Source of the DNA: Meandrina meandrites
Taxonomy: Eukaryota; Cnidaria; Anthozoa; Scleractinia; Meandrinidae
Length of the DNA: 64,000 bases
Assembly (NCBI GenBank): GCA_963693305.1
Contig: OY855903.1
Location: 28,565,955-28,629,954 of the forward strand
Direction of reading: 5' to 3'
The notes beneath the pieces were generated by a model. It searched no databases, was not told the origin of the DNA, and saw only the letters and a program-made list of their open reading frames with translations. Position 1 is the stretch's first letter. Each line of letters starts with the position of its first letter. A program made the position numbers and the translations under genes. Shown here in pieces: positions 46,264-58,900 of the stretch.

Positions 46264-47660
46264 GCTTATCAGCCTCCAGGTTATTCTGGTGTAGATTTAC
46301 AAAGTGGATCGCCAAAAAAAAATGCCTGTTTATAAATATTTAATATTCTACACGGGGAACGTGTCAATTTGCTAAGATGCCCACATGGTCATCAGCTTAG
46401 ATTTTGTACATAAGATCCATGTACAAATGCTAAGTGTTTATTTAGGCAGCTCTTTAATATAATATTGGAATTCTACCTAATTTAAAAAAATGGTTAAATA
46501 AGGTTAAATTCTAATGTTTGTGAGATTCTGCTGTAAATGCAGGAACTTCTGTAATTAATAAAATGTAGTTTTATTTATAACATTGTACAGCCCCACGCAC
46601 AAATGCTGTACAATGTAAAATCTAAAAAGTGCTATAAAATGACCCAAGGGGAGGTAGATTGCTACATCTGAAGCAACTCAAGCTCCTTTATTTAAGGTAA
46701 CTCACAAGTTATACAGCACACTAAACATTTTCTGCTTGTGATGAGTTCTAGCAGCTTCAACAATAGACTTGCCCCAAGTTGCTCACTCACTTTTTTTCTT
46801 TGGGTCAGTAGAGTTGCTCGAGTGAGATTCCTTTGAAATCATGTGTGACAGACTGCAGTTACTTGAGTAAAATCGCTTTGAAATCACACACGAGAGAATC
46901 TGGCCCTTGTGTAGTGCACAAAATCGAGGGATGTTCCGCAATCCGCCTCCATTTTGTTGTTCAAGCTCCTGCGCGCCCTCTGTATGTGTATAGTGGTCTC
47001 CTGCGCATTAAACGAGCGACTTTGAGCAAGTCTACTTCAAAAACTAAGCTGAGAATAGGGTTTGAGACATTGCTTCTGGGAATGCTTTCAATCCCTTAAT
47101 TTATTCTTTAAACTCGTTTTTTTTTTTTTAAATTGGTAATAAAAAGTAATGTAAATTAATTAAATAAACAACTTTCAAAACACTTTTTGAATATTTGTCA
47201 TGATTTCACAGTTCCCTCTACTCAAACATGTGAGGACAAAGTTCATGTAAAATTCTTATGGTTATGAAAACAACACAACCTGTTGTTTTATGACAAATGT
47301 TAACTCAGTGTAGTTTCAACTTTCCTGGCCAAATTAACATAAAATTCTTTTGATCTAGCTAACTCAGAAGTTGAATTTGAGAGATAAACTATATATGCAA
47401 GTTCACACGGTCACCCAAGGAAGCAAACAGTAACCTAAGCTGCATGTGTTTACACTGTCAAGTCAGTGGAACCCTGCTCTACAGACATCCTGATATTTTG
47501 GACAGTTTCGCTTGTCCTGACAAAACATGACAAAAAGCTCCTATATTTTCTCCAAAGTAAACCCGCTTATTACAGGCACCAGACTAATGTCATTGTCACG
47601 ATTATGTGCTAATTGGCGAAATTATACCCGTGTCAAATAATGACAAATTTCAGTGGGTTA
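46264..47660. other. Intergenic, no gene seen
   Basis: AT-rich with short open frames that match nothing I recognise. Confidence 0.5.
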
Positions 47661-47662
47661 AT

Positions 47663-47835
47663 AGAGCATTTTCACATGACATCACGGCAGCCATATTGGT
47701 GTTCCAAAACAAAGAAATGGTGGCCATATTGGTGTACCAAGCCATCCCACCAGGAATTAAAATCTATTTTGATTCAAAAATCATCTTTTTTTTAGATAAA
47801 CCAATATGGCCGCTGGTCACGAGTGAAAACGCTCT
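47663..47835. mobile_element. 173-bp MITE with AGAGCATTTTCAC ends
   Basis: AGAGCATTTTCACATGAC on the left and GTCACGAGTGAAAACGCTCT on the right are inverted. The interior contains repeated 'gccatattggtg'. The flank is TA-rich, so the target site is unclear (TA or a little longer). Confidence 0.75.
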
Positions 47836-48185
47836 ATTTGAGTCACAAACTAAAAGCGCCATTGCAAAGTAAAGTCACAGACTTTCCAAATGAGTTTGTT
47901 GTCGTTTTTCAAGAACAGCACGAGAGAACGAGTAGGTGAGAGGAAGGTTTCATTTCCTTATGCAAGTTCAATATAAACAAAAGGTTTGTTATGGAACAAA
48001 ACAATATTTACATCAATAAATTAAATTGTTGTAATGTTAGCAACCCTTTCATGAAGCAAGTTTTAAAACACATGCAATGCACTAAATGACTTGTAGTCAA
48101 CATACAAGCAAAAAATGGAAAAGTACTCCATTTAAATATATTTACAAATAAATTTGTGAATAACAGCCAAATTTGAGCCATTCCT

Positions 48186-51061
48186 TTACTTCTTTCCAGA
48201 ATTTCCTTTAGAACGACGGCTTGATGGAGATTTTCTACCTCCTTTGTCACTCTCGTGACCAACATTAGCCCTCTTGTACTTGAATTCTAATGAATCATGC
48301 ATTTCGTCTATTTTCTGGTTAATAGAAGCACTGGTAACAGCAGCGTTCTTAGCAGTAACATTGCTAATAATGGTGGCTAGTCGCTCTTTTGTTAGATTTT
48401 CTTGTGAACAGTCAAGTTCCAAAAATTGCTCCTCAAGTTGCTGGACAGCTTGTTGCATTTCATCTTCATACTGAGCTTGTCTTTCCTGTAGACAAAAGAC
48501 AACGTTCATTTTGTTAGAAGTCAATTGGCGGAGACAATGTGCAAAGTGTTGTCTGACAGAGCCTACCGTTACAGTTACAAGTAGCACATTGTTCTTCAAT
48601 GGCAAGCATGTCGAATGCACTGCATAATCTACAATTACTCCAAGTTTTTGCATGCAGTTCTTTAATACAAACCCAGTTTATACCATGGAATCATGAACTT
48701 AATTCTGTTTATTCAGAATTAAGCTCAATGGATGCTTTACAACTTACCTGTTTTCGATTTTGCTCCATTTCATCAATTTGTTTTAATCTCTGTTCTTCAT
48801 CCCAAACACTCTTTGGTATCCCTTCCCTCATGGCTGGTGTAACTCTGGGTGGCTCAACAACCAACACAACCTCTGTGATGTCATCAGCTCTCTCTTGAGT
48901 CAGTACAAATTGATATAACTTGTAATGTTGAAAGAATGTCAAGAAAACATAGTCTATTACAGACTTGAGGTTGTTGTCTGAGGAGAACTGGGCACTACTG
49001 GTAAGCTGCTCTTTAAACAAAGCTATGGCTTGTGCCAGTGGTTTACCTTCAAGAAAAATTTTAACACAAAAGAGATTAATGGAAAGTATGACAAGTTTAT
49101 TATTGTTTGAATAACTTATTGTGGATCACAAAAAAAGTATTTATCTTCAAAACCATCTCCTCATCTCCTTGAGGGGGAGTGGGTGGGACCACATACATGT
49201 ACATTCCTCGGGGGAGGGGGTACTCGGAAAAGTTTTATCAATGGAGGCTCCAGCCAACGTCTTAACCTCTACCCTTTTATTAGCCATTATTTTTGACAGA
49301 AAATAACCCTTTCAAATATAGGAAAATGGTATTCTTAAAAAGGTGAGATATTTAGAGAGCCAGGATAGGTGGGTATGTTCAAGATGAAATTATTGTGAAA
49401 GGTCCTCAAATTATGAGAGTTTCCCTGCTCCTTTGTAGACTCCATTGTGAAATTCCTACCCTTTTAGATACATGACTACCTAGAGCCAAAAAGGTAAACC
49501 CTCTTGGGTGGACCCTCCCCTTATAGTACCCTCCCCCACCCCACAAATATTAGCAATATAAGCAAGTCAAAAGATTGTTAATTTCTGTTTCGATATATTT
49601 GCTTGTAACACCAATTTGGCCTCCCCAGTGAGTGCAGGATCTCGCGGGAGAGGGATTCTATCAGAAAATATAAATTAAACCCTCACAGGAGACCCCTCTG
49701 GGGGGGGGGGGGGGGGGGGCATGGGCCTGATTGGTCTAGACGGCACACCAGAAACTTATCACCTTCTGTCGCACAAATAAGACAGTGTTTTTTATTTCTT
49801 CATGGGAAAACACTAAATGAGACCTCAAGGGCTAAAAAATATAAGTGTTGGGTCATGAACATCCTAAGTGAGCCCAGAGTCCTTAATTTACAACCATAAG
49901 CAAGACGATGATGATTTACACGACTTGGTATTAAATCTCGAACAAACAAATGAACCCACTTCTCCTCTTTTTTCACTCACTCTCGAAGGTTTGTTCACTC
50001 CATACACTTGGAGTGGAATCTACTGCTATACAGGTTACTCAATTTCACAATGTGTAGTTCCAGAAAATGTTCATACTTCTCCCACAGAAGGGATTGGAAC
50101 TTCCTGTTGGTGGGGTGGGGAGGGTCTCAAAGGCCAAAAATCTTTAAGGAAATGTATTAAGTTTAATTCCAATTTCCAGAGGGGTGGAGGGGGCTTAGAA
50201 AATATCCCTTACATGGGGAAGGTATAGATAATTTATGGAACCACCCAATTAATCATAACTATAAAAAATTCTTGAATTTGATTGGTTCTTAGTACCACCC
50301 CCACCCCGCCCCCTACCCCAATTTTTCACAAGATTTGCCTGTTGCGCATATGCACTCTTCATTTGTCTTTCTTGCTTCCTCATGACTGAAATCTCCACTC
50401 TGTTATAAAAAACTTCCATTCAACAGGTTTTGCTTTGTCTAATTTTTCCTCAAAGTTTGTTATACTTATGATTTGGAAAGAGGACTTCATGTCGTCAAAT
50501 TCTCTGTAATCATACTCTTCATTAAACAAATGGAACTCCAGCATTGCTTCAATCTGATTTTAATTTGTTAATATCACTTGTATGATTACAGACTGAATTT
50601 GACTTCACTTAGTATTACTACCATTATTAATAACTTTGGGCAATCTTGTCGATAATTTTCACCTGGTGTACTCAATTTCACATTTTGTACATTAACTTCA
50701 ACTTTATTACTGTACTTCCATCACTTATCTTAAGGGCGCTAAAACAATCTAAACCCAGGTTTTTCAGGAAGGTATTTTATGGCAGGCATAATTTCTGCCT
50801 GCCAGTTGATGTCCACCTACCTTGTGTGTCGTTTAATAAACTTTGAAAAATCTCAAAGAATGAAACGACTTGCCGCCATGGAAATCCATTGTTTACCAAA
50901 TAGGACAACAGTTCGTAATACACGTCAATTAGTGTAGCAGTCCTTAGATCATCTTCTTCGTTAATTACTGGAAACTGGAGAACTTTAGCTAACGCTTTTT
51001 TTCTTTCTTTGACGTTTGAATTTCGGAAAACCTCCCGAAAATCGTTCTCCCGGGAAGCCAT
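48186..51061 (-). CDS. C8orf74-like protein
   Basis: Three exons (50821-51061, 48748-49046, 48186-48485) join in frame to 279 residues; human C8orf74 is about 295. Matches to the human protein as I recall it: TLIDVYYELLSYLVNNGFPW against LLDTLYESIIFAVGKGFPW, then HYKLYQFVLTQERADDITEV against HYKLYQYVLGQDQQVDLTV, and GIPKSVWDEEQRL against GMDRDLWIHEQQV. The second half is a Glu/Gln-rich coiled coil (ERQAQYEDEMQQAVQQLEEQ), and the C-terminus is a basic Ser/Lys tail (KSPSSRRSKGNSGKK). Function is unknown; the family is testis-linked in mammals, as I recall. ATG 51061 (AAAATGGCTTCC) is preferred; an upstream in-frame ATG at 51097 would add 12 residues. Confidence 0.88.
50051..50246. mobile_element. 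MITE related to 4083-4253 (copy 2)
   Basis: Starts TGTGTAGTTCCAGAAAATGT and ends with ATAATTTATGGAACCACCC. It shares the 'ggtctcaaaggccaaaaat' interior with the copy at 4083. Located in intron 1 of the C8orf74-like gene. Confidence 0.65.
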
Positions 51062-51541
51062 TTTGGTTGCCAAGAAAAAATTCGTTTCAGATTCCACTCA
51101 ACACCGAAAATGAGAGGAGGCCTGGGGAGGGTTGTCCCGACCGTCGGACTTCCCGCGGGAGCGGGACCGGTTGGTCTTTTCAGATTGTTTCATGGGATGG
51201 GTCCCACAGTGACAACAGTTTTCTGCATCAATCCCGTCAAACCCTAGGATCCTTTGGAGCCGTTTGTAGTCGGCTGCAAAGAAAACTAATCAAACCCCAA
51301 AAAGAGAGTAGATTTTTCCGATGTTGCTCCATGGAACAAACAAGAAAACTGAAGTTCACAAATAATTTATGATCATCATCATCATTTTTCAACCTTTAAC
51401 ATCTTGAAAAATGCCCCATCTGCACAATGCTTATAAAATTTGTCCAAACATTGAATCACAATAAAAATGGGTTCAGAAATATGCAAAAACAAAACAAACT
51501 GCAAACATTGGCTGTCCTCTGGCAAATAAAATTAATTGACA

Positions 51542-51687
51542 CAGGCCTGCCAACTCTCACGATTCTGCTGTGAATCTCACAATATTTTATCTTTTCTCAC
51601 GGCCTCACAACAGACTCTCAATCTCACGGATCTCACATATCTTGTTGAATAAAAATGGAAAATTTATCAGGAGTTGGCAGGTCTGTA
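51542..51687. mobile_element. 146-bp MITE with CAGGCCTGCCAACTC ends
   Basis: CAGGCCTGCCAACTC on the left and GAGTTGGCAGGTCTG on the right. The interior repeats 'ctcacgg/atctcac'. No clean target duplication was seen. Confidence 0.65.
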
Positions 51688-51834
51688 ACAGGACAATAGT
51701 CAGACAAGATCAACTTGGATCACTGATTTAAAAAGAGAATTCAATTCTATTATATTTATGAACAAGGAAATGAACAAATTATGTATTTTTATTCAAATCT
51801 GGGATAGGAGTTGATCCTGGCCAACTTTTGTGCC

Positions 51835-52215
51835 TGCCCCCACAGGCAGCCCAAGCTCACGTTTCGAGCGGTTGGTAGGTATAAATTGGTGTTGCATAAC
51901 ACTAGACCGTTGAGAATATTATAAGGCTTTGTATGGGATTTGGGTCAATTTTGGCCAGGAAGGAAGGAACAGGGAAGAGAAAAATCGACTAAAACACCAC
52001 TTCAAGACGCAAAACAGGCAAAAGGACACAGCAAATGGCAAAAGTAAGTTTATTTTGTATATTTACTGTATTTTAAGCATAAATACGGCCAAAATTGACC
52101 CAAATCCCATACAAAGCCTTATAATATTCTCAACGGTCTAGTGTTACGCAACACCAATTTATACCTACCAACCGCTCAAAACGTGAGCTTGGGCTGCCTG
52201 TGCTGCCCCAGGCTA
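51835..52215. repeat. Foldback element, arms about 130 bp
   Basis: The left arm (51835-51960; 'ggcagcccaagctcacgttt', 'aaggctttgtatgggatttg') is mirrored at 52080-52213 with few mismatches, with about 120 bp of spacer. Confidence 0.9.
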
Positions 52216-52306
52216 ATTGACAATTTAACCTTTACACCAAGAATAATGCATTGACTGTTTTAATATGCCATTTTGACAAATTAATTGTAGTTTATAAATA
52301 TATTAA

Positions 52307-53125
52307 GGGCCAATTCGCACTAGGAAACAAATTTTGTAACAATCGGTAGATTTCATCATTTATGTGTCACTTGTCACAGAAAACAAGTGCGAATACGTTT
52401 TTTGAGACTTAGAACTTATCAAACAATTCAGGAAAACAAAGAAGCAGTTGTCTTTTGATTGGTCCGCGTTGCACGCGCGATACATTTTGTCAAACAATCG
52501 CAAAAACAAGTGCGAACGACTTGTTGGACAAGTGCAAATTTTGTCAAAACAGACAAATCTTCAAAGGGGCCGATGTCCTGCCTCAAGGCAGGACAAGTCA
52601 TGACAAGTCGCATTCCAACGCCCCTCGTAATGCCAGATAACAATACGTTGTTGATTGGCTATTGTGTTTGGTCTGGATTGTACTAAAAAACAACATGCGA
52701 AATTTTTCCGCAATAGCCGGCAAAACATGTTTGTGTGCCGAGGTGAGGTCGTGGAAGGATGGTAATACCGGGGTTGGAACAAATGAATGCAGAGGGAACC
52801 AGTTTGTGCCGGTAAATGGAGGGGAAAAGAAATAGTTTACTTGCCACATTTTCCTGCAGGTCAGCACAAAAACATCACTACACGCGCACTTCAAATGCAA
52901 ATCGTTTTAAAATTTTTCACCACGTGGACCTGCCTGATTATTTGATATTTGCACAAGACGACCGTGCCGAGAAATGCACCAGGATGCCAGAAGCACGTGC
53001 AGAGCTATTGTAATAATAATTACACCTTTTGTTTTCTTCAAAATGTCTCTGACTTGTTGCGACAATTTTGTTTTCGCCAAAAATGTTATGACATTTAAAA
53101 CTTGTCCGCTAGTGCGAATCTGCCC
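52307..53125. mobile_element. TAA-flanked Harbinger-like TIR element, 819 bp
   Basis: Ends GGGCCAATTCGCACTAG and CTAGTGCGAATCTGCCC are flanked by TAA on both sides (52304-52306, 53126-53128). A 3-bp TAA/TTA target with GGGC.. ends fits PIF/Harbinger. Internal 'acaagtgcgaa' repeats. No transposase, so a MITE. Confidence 0.8.
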
Positions 53126-53270
53126 TAAGTGATTATCATAAACAGGTGAAAGTAGATAAATCTAAATTCATTACATTTACTGAGCAGGCTTCATTAAGCC
53201 TAAGAGATTAATTCTTGTAACATTATTATATTCCACTAATTTCATAGTACAAACAGAATTTCGACATTTG

Positions 53271-53988
53271 TTAAAGTGAATATGACATGAAAAATATTTT
53301 CTGCTTATTTGAAAGGCCTTTCAAAATACAGAAGAATGACGTTTTTCTTTTTGAAATATCTTTTTTCGTTTGAGATATTGTCATTTTTGTATTATGCAAA
53401 TTAGACCCGTGGTGATGTCATAAGATCTGCAACTAAAAAATTGTAAAATACTGAAAAAAATATCTCTGGAAATATTGAAGCAGTGTTCTTAAAACTTGGC
53501 ACAACAAATGTGCATCACAAAAGGAACAAAATGACACCCTTAGTATTGTTGCCATAGCCACTCTTGCACCTTCCAGTCTCTCTCTGTCAAAAAAACAAAT
53601 ATCCCCATTTGTGACCTCTAAAGTGAGACAAAGGGTCGTGCTTGGAACATACATAGCTCCCATATTCTTTTAATTCCCATCATTGGATTGGCTGCGCTAG
53701 ATGGTTCTTGGTTTAAGACAAAACTGGGAATTTCAGTTTTTATTGAGACAGCACCAGCGGCAAAACTATTGTCATGGCAACAGCCCCAAGGGTGTCATTT
53801 TGTTTCTTTTGTGATGCATACTTAGTTGCAAATCTTATGACGTCACAACGGATAAAATTTGCGTAATACAAAAATGTCAATATCTCTGAAACGAAAAAAG
53901 ATATTTCAAAAAGAAAAACGCCATTCTACTGAATTTTGAAAGGCCTTTCAAATAAGCAGAAAATATTTTTCATGTCATGTACACTTAA
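53271..53988. mobile_element. TTAA-bounded foldback element, about 710 bp
   Basis: Arms start TTAAAGTGAATATGACATG and mirror at CATGTCATGTACACTTAA. They share 'gaaaaatattttctgcttat', 'gaaaggcctttcaaa' and a 'gatatttcaaaaagaaaaac' block. The arms reach more than 200 bp inward with mismatches. Confidence 0.8.
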
Positions 53989-54376
53989 AATTATTAGAGA
54001 GGTGATTTATGAAATGGCGAGAAGTGTTACATATAAAATTAATTTTGGATTCTTTTCTGGAAAAATAAACAAATTTCAATTCTTTTTCTCCTGAAAATTG
54101 AGTGAAAATAGAAGTGTAATAACTTATTATATTGTCAAACTGGTCTGCAATAAAAAGATAGAGTCTGACACTGACAGACAAGTTTCCTCTTTGGCCAAAA
54201 ATTTGCTATACAGACCACCAAATCAACCAATAATGAATTGCCTTCACCAATTTACCTTGAAGCATTTTAACTTTATAAGGAAAGTGACTGTAGTTATTAC
54301 CATGCATGTGCTGAGCAAGACTTGATGTCTAAGGTTGTTTGACCTCTACTGTGAAAAATTTATCTCCAATATTTCT

Positions 54377-55694
54377 CTAGTTGAGGGGGGTGAATAGGGG
54401 TACATAAATCCACTGATCTGTGCTATTTGTTGGCCAAATCCATTAAATCCGCCACTATTTTTGTTCAAAACCGAATCCGCATTACTTGAAAAGTTTGTGT
54501 GGTAAAGTGTTACTGCAAGACCCTGCAACAAATGGTATATGTTGTTTTTATGCCAGTTTTTTAACAAGTTTCGTTTTATCTCTTGTTTGTGCAACAATAC
54601 TGCCAACATCCGAAGAAGATCGACTCAAGTGATCCGAACTTCGTTTTAGTATCTACAATCCAAACTTCCTGGCATGAATGGCATAAAGAGTCCACAATCT
54701 GGCCAAAATTCTCAGTTAAGGTTACCGTATACCTTCAGATCGACAATTTTTCACGAAATCGGATTTTTACATCCAAGTAATAGTCCAAGTGTGATCTTTC
54801 ATTTTAAAAAAAAGTTTTGAAAAAGAGTGAATATCGGCGGAGAAATGAGCATATTTCGTTTTTGACCGGAAGTAAAAATTCTTCTTTAGGGTGACACTCA
54901 TATGACGTGTATGCACTCAACCGAGACGGTTTTCGCGGGAAGTATCACGAGAGCCGCCATTCTCGCGCACTGATTGGCCTTGTTATTCGAGAAGGTGTTG
55001 CAAGCTTCATGTGGGCGGCGTTTGTTTACATTGCAAGATATTTTTTTAAGCGCTGTTTTCTGAAATCAATTTTTCGCTTTGAACGTCACACTTTAAAGAG
55101 CTACAACTCCAAAGGAATTTGCCCCTTCTACGTCAAATTTGGCGAGCAGCTAGTTTAACATGTTAATAACAAATACATGTCGGCGATTTTTTTATTTTTG
55201 TATACTTCTTCTACTGGAGCGATTTTTGTATGATCACTCCCGTTTGTTTTAGCCCTATTTGCGAAATGTCTTGTATCTTTTTATTGCAATTGAATATGAC
55301 AAAACGCCGACACGTTTTCTTAGCGCTTGGGGTCCGGAAACCAAAGAACAAATCAAATTCGCGAAATACAAAATTCGCTTTGACTTGTAGCCTTCAAAAG
55401 GCGACTTAGGCGCTCGTGTTTCAAGGTTCCTAAAAGATTGACATTTCATTCTACTACAAAATGGTTTTTATAGATTGAAAGCCAGCTCAATAAGCTTTAA
55501 TTTGATATAGGGTTTTAGTTGTCTACAATTTATTCCGACCGCGCTATATCGTTTAGACGCGAGACATCCCCAAAGGTATATGGTAACCTTAAGCCGCAAT
55601 CCACAGTGTTTTTAAAATCCACGAATTAGCTCAATTTGTCACAAAAATCTGCAATCCGTTGATCCGCGAACCCATTCACCCCCACCCCCTCTAG
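54377..55694. mobile_element. Outer element split by a TTAA transposon
   Basis: CTAGTTGAGGGGGGTGAAT at the left faces ATTCACCCCCACCCCCTCTAG-like sequence at the right. The halves (54377-54715 and 55593-55694) share 'aatccgc/gcggat'-type interiors. The element 54720-55588 lies between them, which gives a simple nested-insertion history. Confidence 0.55.
54720..55588. mobile_element. TTAA-flanked TIR element, 869 bp (nested)
   Basis: Ends GGTTACCGTATACCTT and AAGGTATATGGTAACC are flanked by TTAA (54716-54719, 55589-55592). No transposase recognised; a non-autonomous Kolobok or piggyBac-type element. Confidence 0.85.
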
Positions 55695-55775
55695 ATGGCA
55701 AGTTTGCTGATAGTTCAATGTTTTTTTTCACACTGTAATAATCTAAACCAGCATTCCCAGGATTAAGAAATTCTC

Positions 55776-55781
55776 TTTATT
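55776..55781 (-). terminator. Probable ENTR1 polyadenylation signal
   Basis: AATAAA on the minus strand lies about 120 bp after the ENTR1 stop codon. It is the first canonical signal I noticed after the stop and would give a short 3' UTR. Confidence 0.55.
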
Positions 55782-55900
55782 GCATTAAATATTATTTTAA
55801 TTAAAATAATTGGAAATTTCTACTTAAAAAAATACACTAGCTGCTCTTGTTTTTAATGTCCACCACTTTGTGTAAAAATCAAGAGTGACTAGTTTAGCTG

Positions 55901-58900
55901 TTATCTTTCATCTGCGTGCACATGAACATCTGTTATTCTGTCAATAGACTCTAGTTGCTGTGAAATAAACTTCAGTGTATCCACGCCAGACAGCAGTTGT
56001 CTAAAAAGAAATGAAGAAGAATGATAAACAGAATGACAGGAGATGAAACAAATGATACACAGTTGAATTTAGCCAATTTGAACATTTGGCTGACTCCAAT
56101 GTCAGTCCCAGCCTTGTCAGGGGAAAGAAGGAGGGTTTGGCATAGGGCTAGCAACTCCAAAAAGACACCCAGTTACAGAAAAAAAAAACTTAAGACTGTT
56201 AGACAATGTCATTTGCTTTGAAGACAGATGACGCTGTGTGGTGACACTCTCTATGCAAGCCTCCAACCAACATCATGATTCAAGCCCAGACCAGGGTAAG
56301 AGGGATAGGAGGCAGCCAATGCAAGAAACTCATGATGTCGTGACCTGGAAACAAACATCACGAGATTGGGGCCCAGGTATGCAGGTGGGCAGAAGGGTGC
56401 TATTCAAAAAATTCTTCACCTTTACAAAACACTAGAACTAAGCACAAACCTTACAGCTTGCTCTGCATTCTTTGCTGCGGCATTCATTTGATCTGCAGCA
56501 GCTCGTGATTTATCTCTGACAGCTGTCATTGTACATTGATTGGCATCCAGAAGCTGGTTATATGTTGCTATGGGGACAGACTCGGTCTGGTTCAAAATAC
56601 AAACAGGTTTTCTTACAAAAAGTTTTTAAAATTAGCCTTTTTAGAGGGCCCCTTGTTTTTCAGTTTTGCTGTTATTTCAATATTTTGGGTGTATTGTAAT
56701 TATGATGGAAATTAAAGCCTCAAAAGAAAGTTATTCATAATTATAACCTATTTTAAGAAAGTTACACTGCACCACACTAGTGTTGGATCTCATTGTGGTT
56801 CTCACTTCCGAAAGAATTCGTTTTCTTCATGATCAGAAGTGATTCTAGTCCATTGCAAGCTAGTCTTCCCAACAGTCCATTAATAGGACAATAAAATGAC
56901 TTTTTGAGGGAATATTGTTTATTTGCGCCCGCATAGTGTCATTTGCGGCCCGAGCGCAAAGCGCAAGGGCCGCAAATGACACTACAAGGGAGCAAATAAA
57001 CAATATTCCCTCAAAAAGTCATTTAATTATCATTATTATCAATATACAAGGCCAAATAACATCCCTGAACATCCAGATATAAGCTTAAACTAACACATTT
57101 AATGAGCTTTACATGTTCAATAATACAAGTACTTCGCGTTGAAAATTTTGTGTTATGCTACACTGAGGCCCATGTATTGTGTTGGTGTAGTTAAAAAGAA
57201 CTGCTGTGTCTCTGAAAATAAGTGGATAATAATAATTTACGAACTTACATTTTCCAGTTGAGCCTCGGCGTATAAAAAATCCCCACAATGCTTCACCTAA
57301 TTTAGCTCGACCCGAGAAACACAAAATGAAGTGAACCGTTGTTTTGTTGACTGTGTTTCATTTCTCGTAAGACAACAAGAAGTTGCTCTCTTTATATCTT
57401 CCCCTTACAAGTGCTTTTGCTTCTACATCCGAATTTTTTAGCTGCATTTTGTCCCATTCATAACAAATAGGCTTTGATTTTTCTTTTCGAACAATATTCG
57501 CTCAGCGAGAAACTGTTCGAGGCTTTTTTTACTTTAAAACTTGCTGTACGCACCTAAATGGTTTTCCCGCGTCATTAAACGTGACCTGATTGGTTAATAT
57601 TCATCGGATGATGAACCGAGAACCAATCAGCTGCAGGGCCGTTAAAGCATTAATGGCCCACTAGGAGTCATTTGTGGCCAGCAAAGCGCGTGTTTTCAAG
57701 AGGGCGGTTTTCAATTTGGCCGCATATATTGATAATAATAGGCATTTATAATTCATTTGTGGCTCAAGCCTTGACTGCTTGATCCAGCACCCATCATGCC
57801 AACCAGTTTCCCAATAATTTATATTAGTAGAATTCTACAAGTACACTAATGCAAATGCTGCAATGTGATTGGCTGAGCTATTGAACACTATCAGCCATTA
57901 GTGTGCAGTTGCCGAAGGTCGTCCACAAAATGCGACGTTTTTATCGCTTTTCCGAAGTTTTGGAAGGAAGTTTAAATGTAAATGGATAATAAAATTCTCG
58001 AGAAGACTAAAAGAAGGACATTAGCGGTTTCTTGACTTTAAAGCTTGAAATTATTGAAAAACGGGTGCACGCGCGTAAACAACTGCAAATTTACCAAGGA
58101 CAATTCAATGCGTGCGATTTTGTTAAAACGTTAAGTTCGATAATGCGTAGGAAAATAATTAGAAACCATTATTTGCGTCAGAATTCTACTAAAACAATTA
58201 GATTATTCGCTTTCAATTTCTATGAGGTGATATTGTTCATAGAAATACTGTTCATAGAAATCTCGAGCTCATAATCTAATTGTTAATTAGTATATACCAC
58301 ACAAGTGAATAGTGCTTTCCCTGCACGCTGATTGGTTACCGGTAACTCGGAGGTGATAAGCAAAGTACTATTCACCGCCGAGCAGCCAAAGAGAAACAAA
58401 GTGGCTTCGTGTGTCGTCCCGAAAGTAATGTTTTGGTCCGCTAGTTATTCAACTTGTGTGGTATATACTAAAACAATTATCCACCACTATTCACCTCCAC
58501 TTCGGTGAATAATTGATAAATATTATTCCACTATTGCGCCATTTTACCATATTAGGGCAAAAGAACGCATAAAATATGCCACGTTATTACACTGTAGAAC
58601 AGGACAAAAATACATACTGAAAACAGAGCGACAAAATGGCCAAACCAAATGCTATTTTATTAGTGAATAATAAATCCCTTATTCAATGGTTTAACAAATA
58701 AAACGAGCGGACATTTTGCTCATTGCTCGTATTTTTCCTCGCCCCCTTGGGTGCAACTCGCAAAATATCCGCGTGTATTATGTGTTAAACCATCAAATGA
58801 GGTGAATATAATCTACCTAAAAGAGTTCCTTTGTACATAGGAAACTTGATACTAATTTAGCTGGATAATAAATAATAAAACTTTCCTTGTTGTTTTAATT

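Noticed and set aside
53433..53663. Short minus-strand frame near 53.5 kb
   Set aside because: It lies within the arm of a foldback element and has a mirrored partner; no coding signal.
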